DNA of 64,000 bases from Blepharisma stoltei (Eukaryota; Ciliophora; Heterotrichea; Heterotrichida; Blepharismidae), in the NCBI GenBank assembly GCA_914767885.1, contig CAJZBQ010000022.1, positions 372,001 to 436,000 on the forward strand, written 5' to 3'. The stretch's first letter is position 1. Every line of letters begins with the position of its first letter. The position numbers and the translations under genes are program-made. The notes beneath the pieces are model-generated. The model saw only the letters and a program-made list of their open reading frames with translations. It searched no databases and was not told where the DNA came from. Below, piece by piece: positions 32,346-42,908 of the stretch.

Positions 32346-34492
32346 ATGGAAGAGACAAAGTTTCTCACAGAATCTAGCCCAATTGCACATAGCAAAAGCA
32401 GTATAGCTAATTTTACCCCAAAATCCATTGATAATTCGAAGAAAGGGCCGAACTCTCTTCCAAAATTATTCAATGGAAAACCGCTCAATATTTATAGCTA
32501 TTTTGCCTTATATTCAAATTCAGGAACTTTCAATGTAAATATACCTACAACACTCATTAAGACCGAAGACTCACCACATCCTTTCTTGCTCAGAACTAAA
32601 GGCAATGGAATTCTCCACTGCAGAGCATGCAGCCATAGTGAATTTTTCACTTCCAGTCAAAAACACAAAAATCGAGAAATTCATATATACTTGTACAAAT
32701 CTCTATACAGAGAATCAATTGTTTTTCAATCCCAAGAAGCTGCAGAAGAGTTTTGAAAATCGGCAAAAGATTCTTCTGGAATGATTCAATGCTACATAGA
32801 ATGTATATCGACACCTGTTTCTATGACAAGAGTCTTGTGAAGAGCAGGAATGAAAACGAAGTATTATAACGTCATAAGCTGTGATAAGCGAATTATAAGA
32901 TCAAGAGAGACTCATAAAAGATCTACTTGCCCTGCAACGTCACTAAAAAAGAAAAAAACAGTTTCTATAGATTTTAGATACACAAATATGATTTTTAGAA
33001 CATCATCGTCTATGAATAATCCATTTAAAGTTAATACCCCTTCAATATCTACAATAAAAGAAAGACCAAAATTACGGTTAAAATATTTTATTTAGTGCAA
33101 AAGCTGATAAATTTCTAGGTAATACTAACTTTTGATTTATAAAAAAAAATTAATTTATATTTAGAAAAAGTTTTTAACAGAGCCTAAAATTAGCTTCAAC
33201 TTTAACAGAACCAAATCTAGACGACTCAAATTTATCACTTAAAAAATCCAGATCAGATGATCCATCACTTCTAATGTTTAAGTTTGACCAAAAAAGAAGA
33301 GACATTGTCAATGTAAATAATCCAGAGAGCTTCGTCGTAATAGAAAATAAAAACAAAGTCCCTGAAATAGAAGCAATGATTAATGAAATCATAAGCTTTT
33401 TAAATGCTCACGTATTTAAAGAAGAAGAGCTAAAAGGCGCTATTTTTGAGTTCATGAATGATAAAGACAATAAATGAGTATTTCTAAATTGTAAAGAAGT
33501 CAGCTTAAATGCTAAAATCCCAGCAGAGATTATTAATTCGAAGAAATGCGAAGAAAGGTCACAAAAAAGAAGGAGCAAATCTTTTGTTGTATTAAAATCT
33601 TATGAAAATAAGATAGATTCGCCAGAGACATACAAACATTCAGAGCTAGAAAAGCGTCACTCAGTAGGTTGCTTAATATTTTTTCTATAAAGATAATTTC
33701 ATGCTATATAATTTTTTTAAAAAAAAAATATGCTCAGTAGTTGATGATAAAATTAAGTTGCCTTTTCGAATAAGGACAAGCCATAAGCCAACTCAAGCTA
33801 CTGGAAGCTGCACAGAAAAAGAAATACTTGAAAGATGCCAAAAAGTTAACGAAAAACTTGAGCAGATTGTAAATTTAAAACCTTTGAACTACCTTAAAGA
33901 TGTAGACTTCAAAGAACAAAGCATAAAGGCCTATCAAATTAGATACCAGCTCGAAAATTACTCGTTTTTTTCATCTCAGAATAGGCCAGAAACGAGCACA
34001 ACTGAAAGTTCGCCTCTATTAAAATCAGAAAGTACAACGAATGCTGTATTTTCTGACAAAGTGCTTCACCACACACGAAAATTAATTTCCGAAGGAATTA
34101 ATCATTTAGACGAAATGAAAATGAACACAGAATTATTAAGAGTAAAAAGCCATAACCTCGTTGGAAAATATGGTGGCAGTGAATTTTGAAATCAGTTTAT
34201 ATCATCTTTATATAAAAAAGTCATGTCATTTGAGTCGTTAAATGCCTATTTTAAAAACTCGAATTTGAAAATGATAATAAGCGGGATGTTCAAAATTTTC
34301 AACGGATGTGCCACACTTGAATTCCGAAGACATGTAAGGTCTTCTCATACAACTTTAGGGATAAGTGAAAGTAACTTTTCATTGTATATCAAATTATTTG
34401 AAGACACTCTTATTGAATTTGATGTAGAAGAAGATGATAAGCAGGTCATAATGGCACAAATCAGGTCAATGAAGTGCTTAATTTGTAGGTAG
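32346..34492 (+). CDS. Protein with C-terminal truncated-globin-like domain
   Basis: About 650 residues after two IESs are removed (one near 33081-33186, one near 33676-33739), with TGA=Trp throughout. The N-terminal 260 residues have no known domain (basic, with CRACSHSEFF). A middle region (VPEIEAMINEIISFLNAHVF) precedes the C-terminal 110 residues LVGKYGGSEFWNQFISSLY, MIISGMFKIFNG, RHVRSSHTTLGISESNFSL, which fit the truncated haemoglobin fold: the K-Y-G-G start, the F/W pocket residues and histidine in SSHTTLGI at the proximal place. Haem binding is inferred. Chimeric truncated globins are known in ciliates; the partner part here is not. Confidence 0.6.
33081..33186. other. Probable IES, 106 bp, TA-bound
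   Basis: Between TA 33079-33080 and TA 33185-33186. Removal joins K-L-R-L to K-L-A-S-T in one frame. The segment holds in-frame stops and A/T runs. Confidence 0.65.
33676..33739. other. Probable IES, about 64 bp
   Basis: Between TA 33674-33675 and TA 33738-33739, restoring the frame (G-C-L then V-D-D-K). A right end at 33729-33730 is also possible. Confidence 0.5.
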
Positions 34493-34598
34493 AGTCCATT
34501 AATAATAAATGCACAGAATAATTAAAATGTGTTAGTAATAAAAAAATCAAATAAATCTTTCAAGCCAATATATGAAAAATAACGCTATACAATTTTAA

Positions 34599-35244
34599 AT
34601 GGAAGGTAATTCTGAATTCACCAATATAAAACGTAATTACTACAAAAGTCATCATTATAGGAGCTTCTGGAGTGGGAAAGACTGCACTTATTCACAAATT
34701 AACTGGTAATGAAGATATTTTTCCAACAGTTGGGCTTGAGTATACACCTTTTCAGGTAAAAATGAATAATGAGAAAACTATTTGTTTCCAAATCTGAGAT
34801 ATGTCAGGAAATGAAAAATATAAAGATATTACTACCCCGTATTGGTAATTTAGATTATTGAAAAGGCCTGATTTTTGTTTGCTTGTGCTTGACTTATCTT
34901 CTAGAAAAAGTTTTGAAGAGCTTGACAGATGATATAATTTATTAAAAGAAAATTCTGAAGGAAATTTTACAAGCTATTTATTAGGAAATAAAGCTGATTT
35001 AGAGAGAGAAATTTCAGAAGAAGAAATAAATGAATGAGCAAGACCTAGAAATATTGAATATTTTGAAACTTCAGCTATTTGAAAGAAAAACAAAAGCGAA
35101 GAATTCCAGCTTGGAATCGAGCCAATTTTTCAGAAAATTGGTCAAAACTGTCCAAAAAATAACACCTACAATGGACTTCCCTTAAAAATAATTAGACCAC
35201 TTAAAACTTTACACCCTAGAAAACACAACTGCTTTTGCTGTTAA
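34599..35244 (+). CDS. Rab-like small GTPase
   Basis: Exon 34599-34632, 16-nt intron 34633-34648 (GTAATTAC...AAAAG), then the G domain: P-loop GASGVGKT, G3 WDMSGNEKY (the usual AGQE is SGNE, so the catalytic Gln is replaced), G4 GNKAD, G5 ETSA, and C-terminal CFCC for geranylgeranylation. A TAA at 34846-34848 falls in frame after P-Y-W; a 21-nt GT...AG segment (34845-34865) would remove it and give Y-W-P-D-F, which is longer than the usual intron. About 202 residues. Its stop codon is part of the target repeat of the insertions that follow. Confidence 0.8.
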
Positions 35245-35549
35245 CTAAACAAAAAAAATTTTGTTCACTCACGGAAGGGGGTTAATTTTTTTTTTTTAAA
35301 AAAAAATTTATATATAAATTTTATAAAAATTATTTTTTTTTCGAAATTTAAAAAAATCCTAATTCGCAAAAATTGGAAAGCAAATATTAATTTAATTTAT
35401 AAAATTTATGTTTTAAAAGGCAATTCGTTTAAAATTAAACAGAATTAGCTCTAGATTTCTTTATACTAATTATCATTTATATATCAATTTTTTTTTCCAT
35501 ACAAAATTTTTCTATTAAAAAATTTTTGTTCACTCACACGGGGGGGGAG
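35245..35549 (+). mobile_element. MITE, family 1, left end truncated
   Basis: TAA on both sides (35242-35244, 35550-35552). The left hairpin lacks its first arm (starts ctaaacaaaaaaaatt then ttgttcactcacggaa); the right end is gttcactcacacgggggggg. The core matches the copy at 4745 closely. Confidence 0.75.
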
Positions 35550-35969
35550 TAAGAGTATTTAATAATTTTTTTACAGCAAAAAAATTTAATTAATTTCATA
35601 AAAATACCAATTTTTAATATTTTGATTTATTAGTTACCCCCTTTAAACTGTATAAATTTTAATTTGTTCCTTATTGAATTAAAAATTTTAAATTTTAAAG
35701 AATCTCTATTTTATTAGATTATTGAGTTTTTAAGCCTAGGTTGATGACTAAATCGCTTCGGATGGTTGATTCCGAAGCTTTCTGTCGTCTCAAAGTCTCT
35801 GGAAACAAATTCATTATGCACATCTTCCCAAGCTTTTGATAACTAATATTTTTTTATATATATAAAAATTTGCATGATATGAAAATCTCTCGATCAAGGA
35901 TAGGGGTTAATTTTCCCAATTTTTAGGAATTTTTACAGTAAATCGTTCGATCAAGGATGGGGGGGGTAA
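35550..35969. mobile_element. Remnants of other MITEs, including a gatcaagg-type end
   Basis: Near 35636 ttaccccctttaaactg looks like a worn family 2 left end. At 35889-35966 two same-direction units ctcgatcaaggatagggg and ttcgatcaaggatggggggg are spaced and spelled out like the right ends of families 1 and 2 (both followed by ggttaatttt- or TAA-type flank), which points to a third family. Confidence 0.5.
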
Positions 35970-36097
35970 GTAAGTAAAAAGGGAAAACTTGAAGCCCAGG
36001 GTGCAGCTCCTGGTTCCTTGCCGAATATAATTAAATATGCTCTCGAGTCTGTATCGCCAGAATACCATGCCCTGGCGAGACGCCATCTTTAATTATG
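35970..36097 (-). mobile_element. SINE-like family A, 5' part
   Basis: gccgaatataattaaatatg and gacgccatctttaattatg form the 5' hairpin known from 17756 and 42933. The repeat tgctgttaactaaaca occurs at 36098-36113 and again at 35236-35251, so the whole 846-bp block between them behaves as one insertion whose 3' part was later filled or replaced by MITEs. Confidence 0.7.
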
Positions 36098-36122
36098 CTG
36101 TTAACTAAACATTTTTTTTAAT

Positions 36123-39100
36123 TTATTCTTCAATTGCAATAAAATAAGTCTGCAGAATTTGGCTACGAAATCGTTCTTTATATGTATTTGGATGTGTAAT
36201 TGTAGGCAATTCAGCACCTACAACTTTTTTATAATTGCTTTCAATGACTCGTTCGAATGTATATTGCTCTACATAATCAATAATCCCTGCTGCAATTTTC
36301 CGCTGCTCTAGAGATACTATAATAAGTAAAGAATAATCAACGATATTTTGTTTTGATAAGAAAAGAGAATCATTCCATACAGCAGCGTCAAAAATTCTTT
36401 TGAATTCAGGAGAAATATTGATAGGAACTCCAAAAAAATCGTCTAGAAAATTAATGTCCATTTTTGTGCGTTTTTCGCCTGATCTTACCTTTCTTCTAGA
36501 ATTGGCAGTTCCTTTTAAGTCATAGGTGAAGCATTTTTCAGGCATATTGAACCCGACATTTTCATATAATAATGCACACTCTACCCGAGATCTTCCAGTG
36601 CCTTGGTTTTTTATGTAAATCCTGAAAGCTCCTAATGTTCTTACAAGTAAGGACGGCATGCTATGAAAAAAGCTTTTGCAGACATGCCGAAAATAATTAG
36701 GTGCTAAATCAATAAACATGTGAAATTCTTTTTCGTCAACAATTTTCAATATATATTTCCCATCATGCGAAGTTCTAAAAGTCGCGCCACTTTTGCCAAG
36801 CTGCATTTGATTATTTTGTGAAGCATAAATCGACATTAAAAACTCTTCAGCAGATCCACAAACAAATAGTCGGCATGCATTAAATTGAAATGGAAAGCAT
36901 ATTTGGACTTTTATAGTCAAATGAGGGCCATATAGTCTTCTCATGTCATCTTTATGGGCAAGCTCATTAAATGCATCATCGTCATATGTAGAAATTTGAA
37001 ACTCAAAATGGTCTTCACTGCCTGATAGTAAAGATGCCTCAATTTGGTTATTTTTATCTAGCTGTGGATTTGAATTTGACATTATAAAATCTTTATACTT
37101 TTCTGTAGACAGCGTATAAGCTATTATTGACAAAGAATCTTGCTCATCAACCGGGACACAAATAGAATCCTTTACAAGTGGAAGCGTTAAACACCCTCTC
37201 TGCATATAAAGAAAATGCGATGATTGTATTAGCTCATCATCTTTGTTAGATAAATTCACCTTTTTTATTGCGAAAGAGTCGTGAATCATCGTAGAAAGCT
37301 CATGTTTACTTTCATTAAAAGAAGCAGTGTCTGCTAATTCGTTTTGTGTTTCAAAGAAAGAGTTTAAATTTGAAGAAATTTCATTTATCGTCACATTTTC
37401 TCCTGACTTTACCCTTCTTACATTATTTGCAATGTTTTCAATATTTACCTTTGTGGAGCAAAATTGGAAGAATAGAGCTCTTCTATATGTTTCTAGCTGT
37501 AAAATATTGGAGAACTCAGAAATGTCTATGTTTTGCAGCTTTTCTACTAGTGAAGATAAAAAATCAATATCATAGACAATTTCTTGACGCAATTTTTCCC
37601 ATTTATTTTGGGTATCTTTTGATTCTTCTTCAGAAAATAATGAACTTATGACTCTTGACATGTCTTTGCAATTACTTATCATATCATCGAGCACGTCTTT
37701 TGCTGCCATTTTCATTTCATTATAAGTTTTATTCAATAGCGTGTTATAATATCTTCCCATGTCTTTATTTCTAGATGTAACTAAATCAAAAATCGGGTTT
37801 TCTTCCCATTGAACAGTGACTTTGATTCCAAATGCATGGAATTGAAATCTCGCAAATTTATAATAGTCATGTCTGCAACTTCGATGGTCATGAAACAGGT
37901 CTTTTTTGACAAAAAAATTGTCAATGAATTTATTAAAAGAATACTCTCAGGTTGCTTTGCTTAAAATTTCTGATTTCTCGTCAGTTTTTCCACATGCTTT
38001 GCATTCTTTACTAACTACGATGTCTCTTATTGGACAGGTTGATTTTCCAAGCCGAATTTTAATTCTGCCTCCTGATTTTAAATAGTAAAAAGAATGGACA
38101 CCTCAGATTCTACCACATTCGCATCTCTCATTTGATTTTTTGATGGTGGAGATAATAAATTCTCCCAAAGGAATATCATTTTCTTTATAAAAATCAATGG
38201 TCATGCTTTTAGGCCTTATACACATATTTTTATTAATTAATTAATTCGATTATAGCCTGTTGTTCTCTTTACAGGTCAACTTTTCTCTCTTCACGGACCT
38301 GTTTCTTTTATCAAATATCTCTACCAGATAATTCTTTATAATCCTTATGCACATATTATGTCCACAGACAACGAGATATTTATAGGCAGTTGACTCTTTA
38401 AAAAAATTCAAAAAAATATCAGGGTAGTTTTCAAGCCTGCACTGCGTAAAAGCTCTTTTTTCTAGTCTTACATTGCGATATTCTAGACTGAGCTGTCTAA
38501 TTAAACTGGCTACCTTTTTAAGCTCAGGTTTATCAGGCCCAGATAAAATAATTGTGGCCCCTAATGAATTATCTGCAGAGCCTTTAAAGTATAAATATGT
38601 GGACTGTCCAATATTTTTTTGGAAAAATTCTTCACATTCCGCTAAATACTTTACCAAATGAGAAATTTGGTCCACAGATGTTAGAATTTGCCCTTGAGCG
38701 ACCCTTGCAAGCATAGTTAGAATTTTCATTTTCACATTAATAATAGTCGATATCCCCATTTTTGAAAGCTCATTTATGATAGGCTGTGACAAGCCTTTTT
38801 CAGATACTATCACTGTTGGGCTGATTTTTTCGATTTTTTTGATTAAGATTTTCGTTAAATCTCCTTCCTGATCTATTAAATTATCCATTGAAACGATTCT
38901 CTTTTCTGTAAAAAACGAATCAGTAGCTCCTTGCAATAATAAAATTCTTGGGTTTTTTATTTCTCTTGGCATTCTTTTGTGTGCGATGTTTTTATTTAAA
39001 ACAATTCCATTCACATATTCGCTCAAACTATTGTCAGAATTTTCTACGTTAATAATCCTGAGATAATTATTTATGTCCATACTATCATGCCTATACTGGA

Positions 39101-39698
39101 CAGATGAGCAGACATTTCCGACGATTTCTCTTACAAATTTTATGATTAGTTCAAACCAGTTTTTATCAACTCCAGAATTTTCAAGTAGCTTTATCGCCCT
39201 TATCCTTAAAAACTCTTGAGCATAAATTTCAAAGTCATCTCTACTTTTCCCATTTATTTCATCTAGAAGCTCCACAATTCTTATATCCTTCTGCTCATCC
39301 TGTGCTGGGTCGATTCATATTTCTCGGCTTCTTTCTTCTGCCCCATCTAATATTTCAACTTCTCTTGGGAGAATATCTTCTTTTTCAATTGTAGTAATAG
39401 AAGGTGTATCAGAAGTTCCATCAATAGAAGATATGGGATATTTTTCTATATTTCCAACCAACGTATTTTGCTGTGAGGAATTTAATAGTTCTAAACAGTC
39501 TTTGCAAATTCTCAGAATAATTTTCCCATTAGGCAGTTCATAGCTCTTTTCTGTGCAATTTGAGCAAAAAATCAAGCCGCAATATCGACAGTGATGTCTC
39601 CTTCTAAAAGTATTGAAAACCTTATCGCACTTGTGACAGGTTTTTGCTGAGTTATCAGGCATTCAAAATTCTCGTTGTTTATGGTTTAATTCTCCCAT
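36123..39698 (-). CDS. FAB1: PIKfyve/Fab1 phosphatidylinositol-3-phosphate 5-kinase
   Basis: Makes PI(3,5)P2 on endosomes and contractile-vacuole or lysosome-like membranes. Domains in order: FYVE at residues 12-80 (WMPDNSAKTCHKC, RRRHHCRYCG); Cpn60/TCP1-like domain around 190-420 (SPTVIVSEKGLSQPIINEL, LSGPDKPELKKV); cysteine-rich conserved region (ECGRIWGVHSFYYLKSGG, CKACGKTD, FHDHRSCRHDYYKFARF); and a C-terminal PIP kinase domain (GKSGATFRTSHDGKYILK, FTYDLKGTANSR, INFLDDFF, IVDYSLLI). No DEP domain. Two in-frame TAA codons at 38241-38252 sit in a 36-nt TA-bound AT-rich piece whose removal is in frame. About 1179 residues. TGA=Trp at many sites, such as WMPD. Confidence 0.93.
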
Positions 39699-39721
39699 TT
39701 ATAAATTTAATGACAAATTTA

Positions 39722-40195
39722 CTAATTTCTTTTTCGCTTTGAACCAACTTCTTCTTCATTTCTGTCAGGACTTCTTTCTCTTTCGTATTCATTTTTGACT
39801 GAGTCTCTCTTTTGCCCACCTCCTCTTCCTCTGCCAAACTGTCTGCCTTCTTTAAAGCCTATGTCCCAATCAACCCTTATTGTTTGATTTTCTAGGTTAC
39901 TTCCAGATAAGCAATCTACAGCTATTGCAGCGTCTTCGTGTGTAAAATACTCCACGAAGCAAAATCCACATGGGGTCTTTTTGTATCTGTCAAGCCCCAT
40001 GATGATTTTTTTGACCTTCCCGCAGTATGAGAAAAGTTCATGGATCTGCTCCTCTTTGGTGTATTGTGACAAATTGCCGATGTAAAGAGTAGACGATAAT
40101 CTCAACTTTTCACGATATTCATCTTGGGAGTATCCTTGCTGCCGATCGATGTATTCTGATGTTGGGTTTGGGTCTTCGTATAGGAACGCAGCCAT
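39722..40195 (-). CDS. NCBP2: Nuclear cap-binding protein subunit 2 (CBP20)
   Basis: 157 residues. It binds the m7G cap of nuclear RNAs with CBP80. The RRM has RNP2 LYIGNL and RNP1 CGFCFVEY, and the cap-sandwich tyrosines of the N-terminal arm are likely in YIDRQQGYSQDEY. The C-terminal part (VDWDIGFKEGRQFGRGRGGG) is the hallmark of CBP20. The ATG at 40195 gives MAAFLYEDP; an upstream in-frame leader is not needed. It lies 23 bp downstream-to-upstream of the PIKfyve start on the same strand. Confidence 0.95.
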   Translation of the reverse strand: MAAFLYEDPNPTSEYIDRQQGYSQDEYREKLRLSSTLYIGNLSQYTKEEQIHELFSYCGKVKKIIMGLDRYKKTPCGFCFVEYFTHEDAAIAVDCLSGSNLENQTIRVDWDIGFKEGRQFGRGRGGGQKRDSVKNEYERERSPDRNEEEVGSKRKRN

Positions 40196-40328
40196 TTTGA
40201 TATTATAAGGAAAATGGACACAGATGTAGTGATAATAGAGCATTGGTATTTTCTATTGCAGCATCAACTGTAGGCTGCATAAATGATGCACCAGCCATGA
40301 AGAAGATAAATATTTAGAGCTTTCTAAT

Positions 40329-41264
40329 ATGATTTCTACACATTTAAGTATCAATTTAAACTTGATTACCGTTGTAAATCAAATTCCTGAAGGCTTAGTG
40401 CATCCACTTCTATGAAAAGGGTCAGCTCATCAGGGTGTTAAAAAGGATGGGACAATTCCAGAATTCCCCAGAATTGGCAGTTTTGAGATCTATTATAAAG
40501 GATTTTGTGTATTTTCTAAATTGGGGACTGGCCTATGGCCAAATAGAAAGGCGGTATCAGATGCTATTCTTGATGTAAAGAACGGCCGATACAAATGCGG
40601 GTTTAGTCTTTCAAGCCTTTATTATAGCCCTTCGTTTAAAACTCTCGCAGAGGTTGATTCATATGGAAATTTTTACACTCCTTATAAGAAGAATCAAAAT
40701 TCTGAATATAAAACTCCTTTTGATTTAATTGATGAAGAATGAAAGAATGACAAAAAATATCAGTCAATAGAAGATGATAAGAGCTTCAGCTATTCATATT
40801 CAGAAACGAGCGATAGAAAAACCAATACAACTACCTCTGAATTCGCTATTCGGGATTTTGATAATATTCACGAGAACAACCAAAGAAAGCTAGAAGTAAA
40901 TGAAGAACTTTCTGATGAAGCAAACACTGAATCAATGCCAAGCAGCAGATCAAGCTCATCTCCTGAACCTCCTTGCGATTTATTAGCAAGCTATGATATT
41001 TCGATTAAAATTGGAAAAGCAAGCACAAAAAGCATTCCATATAAAAATACCGGTGACAAATTACTTTCCCTTTCTTTAAGTTCAACTGATACTGAAGTCA
41101 TGCAAGTTATTAAGCCAGCTACTAAGATTAAAGCTAGAGAACAAGGAAATATAAAACTTAAATTTTATCAAACTTCCCCAGTTCAGAAAAAAATTGTGTA
41201 TTTACTCGTAACTGTTGATGATGCTATATATGAGTGCTTTCGATTTAAACTAAATTATTTATAA
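40329..41264 (+). CDS. Nephrocystin-4-like protein (short)
   Basis: 311 residues, with TGA=Trp at 40411-40413 and 40740-40742. The N-terminal part (HPLLWKGSAHQGVKKDG, FEIYYKGFCVFSKLGTGLW) is followed by an acidic serine-rich linker. The C-terminal 100 residues form an MSP/ASH-type Ig fold (DISIKIGKASTKSIPYKN, SLSSTDTEVMQVI, GNIKLKFYQT, FRFKLNYL) resembling the end of NPHP4, a ciliary transition-zone protein. It is much shorter than NPHP4 (over 1000 residues), so it may be a related ciliary protein only. Confidence 0.55.
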
Positions 41265-41413
41265 CTTAAATATTTTGTTATTCGCGTTACAGTATTAATT
41301 TCTACAAAAATGAATTTCTTCTATGCTCCAGACTTAAAAAACTTCGTTTTAAATCTAATTTATAAAAATTTCAGCTTAGATTTACAAATTTAATAAATTC
41401 AAAATTAATTGCC

Positions 41414-42565
41414 ATGGACAATACGTCAGAAGATATCGAATTTTTAGAAGAAGAGAAACTTGATGTAAATATAAGCTTTGTGCAGAGAGGGCGGCAAGAT
41501 TTATTAAATGAATCGGAAATGGGAATCCCAATTTCCCATGACGCTTATGTATCTACTACCCCTGCGCAGGATTTTAAAAGCATTTCTATCGGCGAGCCTC
41601 AGAAATGCAGGGATGGGAGGGAATCATTTTATGCATACCCGATCTATGTAGAAAATCAAGCAGTATCACAAAGGAGATATAATGAATTTGTATGGCTTAG
41701 GAATCAGCTATTATCAAAATATCCGGGATGTATAATTCAAGCATTGCCTGATAAAGAAGGGATAACTGGGTATTGAACTAATCAAGATCCAATGTTTTAT
41801 GAATTTCGTCGATACGGATTAGAAAAATTTATACAGAGAGTAGGAAACCATCAGATATTGGGGAGATGCATTGATTTTTTAAGTTTTATAAAGGATGATG
41901 AATTGAATTTTACTATAAGATTAAGAGAAAGTCAGATTTCAAAAGGATGAATGAGCAAAATCACTGACTTTAGCAGCTCTTTTTCATCAATAATTTCTAC
42001 TTATGTCCAAAGAGATCACATTATTTTGCAAAATGACGCAGATATTGCTTTTAACTATTTTCGAACTGAACTAAAGAATCTTTTGCAGCAGCAAGAAAAT
42101 TTACGAGCAAATACAAATAAAATTATAATAAGCCTAGAAAATGAGATCAATTCCAGCCTTGTTATGAGCAAAGCTTATGAATCTATGAGCAGAATTGAAA
42201 AAGAAAATGTTTCGGTGAAATTAAAGATTTTAGCTTCTACACATCAGCAAATAGCAGAATCACAAAGAACATCATATAATAAAATAAAATCTTTATCAGG
42301 CAAAGAAATAGAAGATTACTATAAACTAACACTTGGCGCATTTGAAGCTCTAGAGCGAAGGAACCGAATCCGTAGTGAAAATTCTAACGCAGATGTCGAC
42401 ATTGATGAACTAAATGAAACTTTAAAACAAGATATGGAAAAATTTTATAAAGACAAAAACTCGCTTGCAAAAATCATTGGGGTGAATATGATCAGCTATA
42501 AAAAAGAAATGACAGAAGTTCTTGCAGAGATATGGAAAGAAAGTCATACCAGAATCTCAGATTAA
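41414..42565 (+). CDS. PX-BAR sorting nexin
   Basis: 383 residues. The PX domain (residues 50-165) has RRYNEFVWLRNQLLSKYPG and the proline loop ALPDK, giving the usual phosphatidylinositol-3-phosphate pocket (R-R-Y, K). The C-terminal 210 residues are a BAR-type helical coil (VQRDHIILQNDADIAFNYF, VMSKAYESMSRIEKEN, LGAFEALERRNRIRSE). This is the retromer/SNX1-2-4 plan, acting on endosome tubules. TGA=Trp at 41774-41776 and 41948-41950. No IES seen. Confidence 0.88.
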
Positions 42566-42601
42566 TTGTTAATAATTAGCTGATATATTGATTAAGTTAG
42601 C

Positions 42602-42868
42602 TTACCACTCAATCTTGTTATGCTGGCTATCGCAATGTGGCTTGTTGAGTGAATATTTACATCCACAAAGCCAATATACTTTTGATTCTTCTGGGGTAAA
42701 CGGCAAAGGACCAAAAGGAGTGCCAGCATGAGAGCCATCACAATAAGGTTGATTTGCTGATCTTCCACAATCACACCAATAGTAGGTTTGGCCAGCTACT
42801 AACTCAGCTCTATAAGGGCCTCTTTTTGGCTTAACACGAACGTCTGAAGGGACTGCTGCAGCTTCCAT
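42602..42868 (-). CDS. CDGSH iron-sulfur protein, CISD3-like
   Basis: 88 residues with two CDGSH motifs: CDCGRSANQPYCDGSH and CGCKYSLNKPHCDSQH, each a 3Cys-1His ligand set for a [2Fe-2S] cluster. Two motifs in one small soluble protein is the CISD3/MiNT arrangement of the mitochondrial matrix. The N-terminus (MEAAAVPSDVRVKPKRGPY) is short with weak presequence character. Complete, no TGA, no interruption. The minus-strand gene upstream ends only 41 bp away. Confidence 0.93.
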   Translation of the reverse strand: MEAAAVPSDVRVKPKRGPYRAELVAGQTYYWCDCGRSANQPYCDGSHAGTPFGPLPFTPEESKVYWLCGCKYSLNKPHCDSQHNKIEW

Positions 42869-42908
42869 ATTGAAAATTTATAACCAATTAGAAAATTGAT
42901 AATTATTC

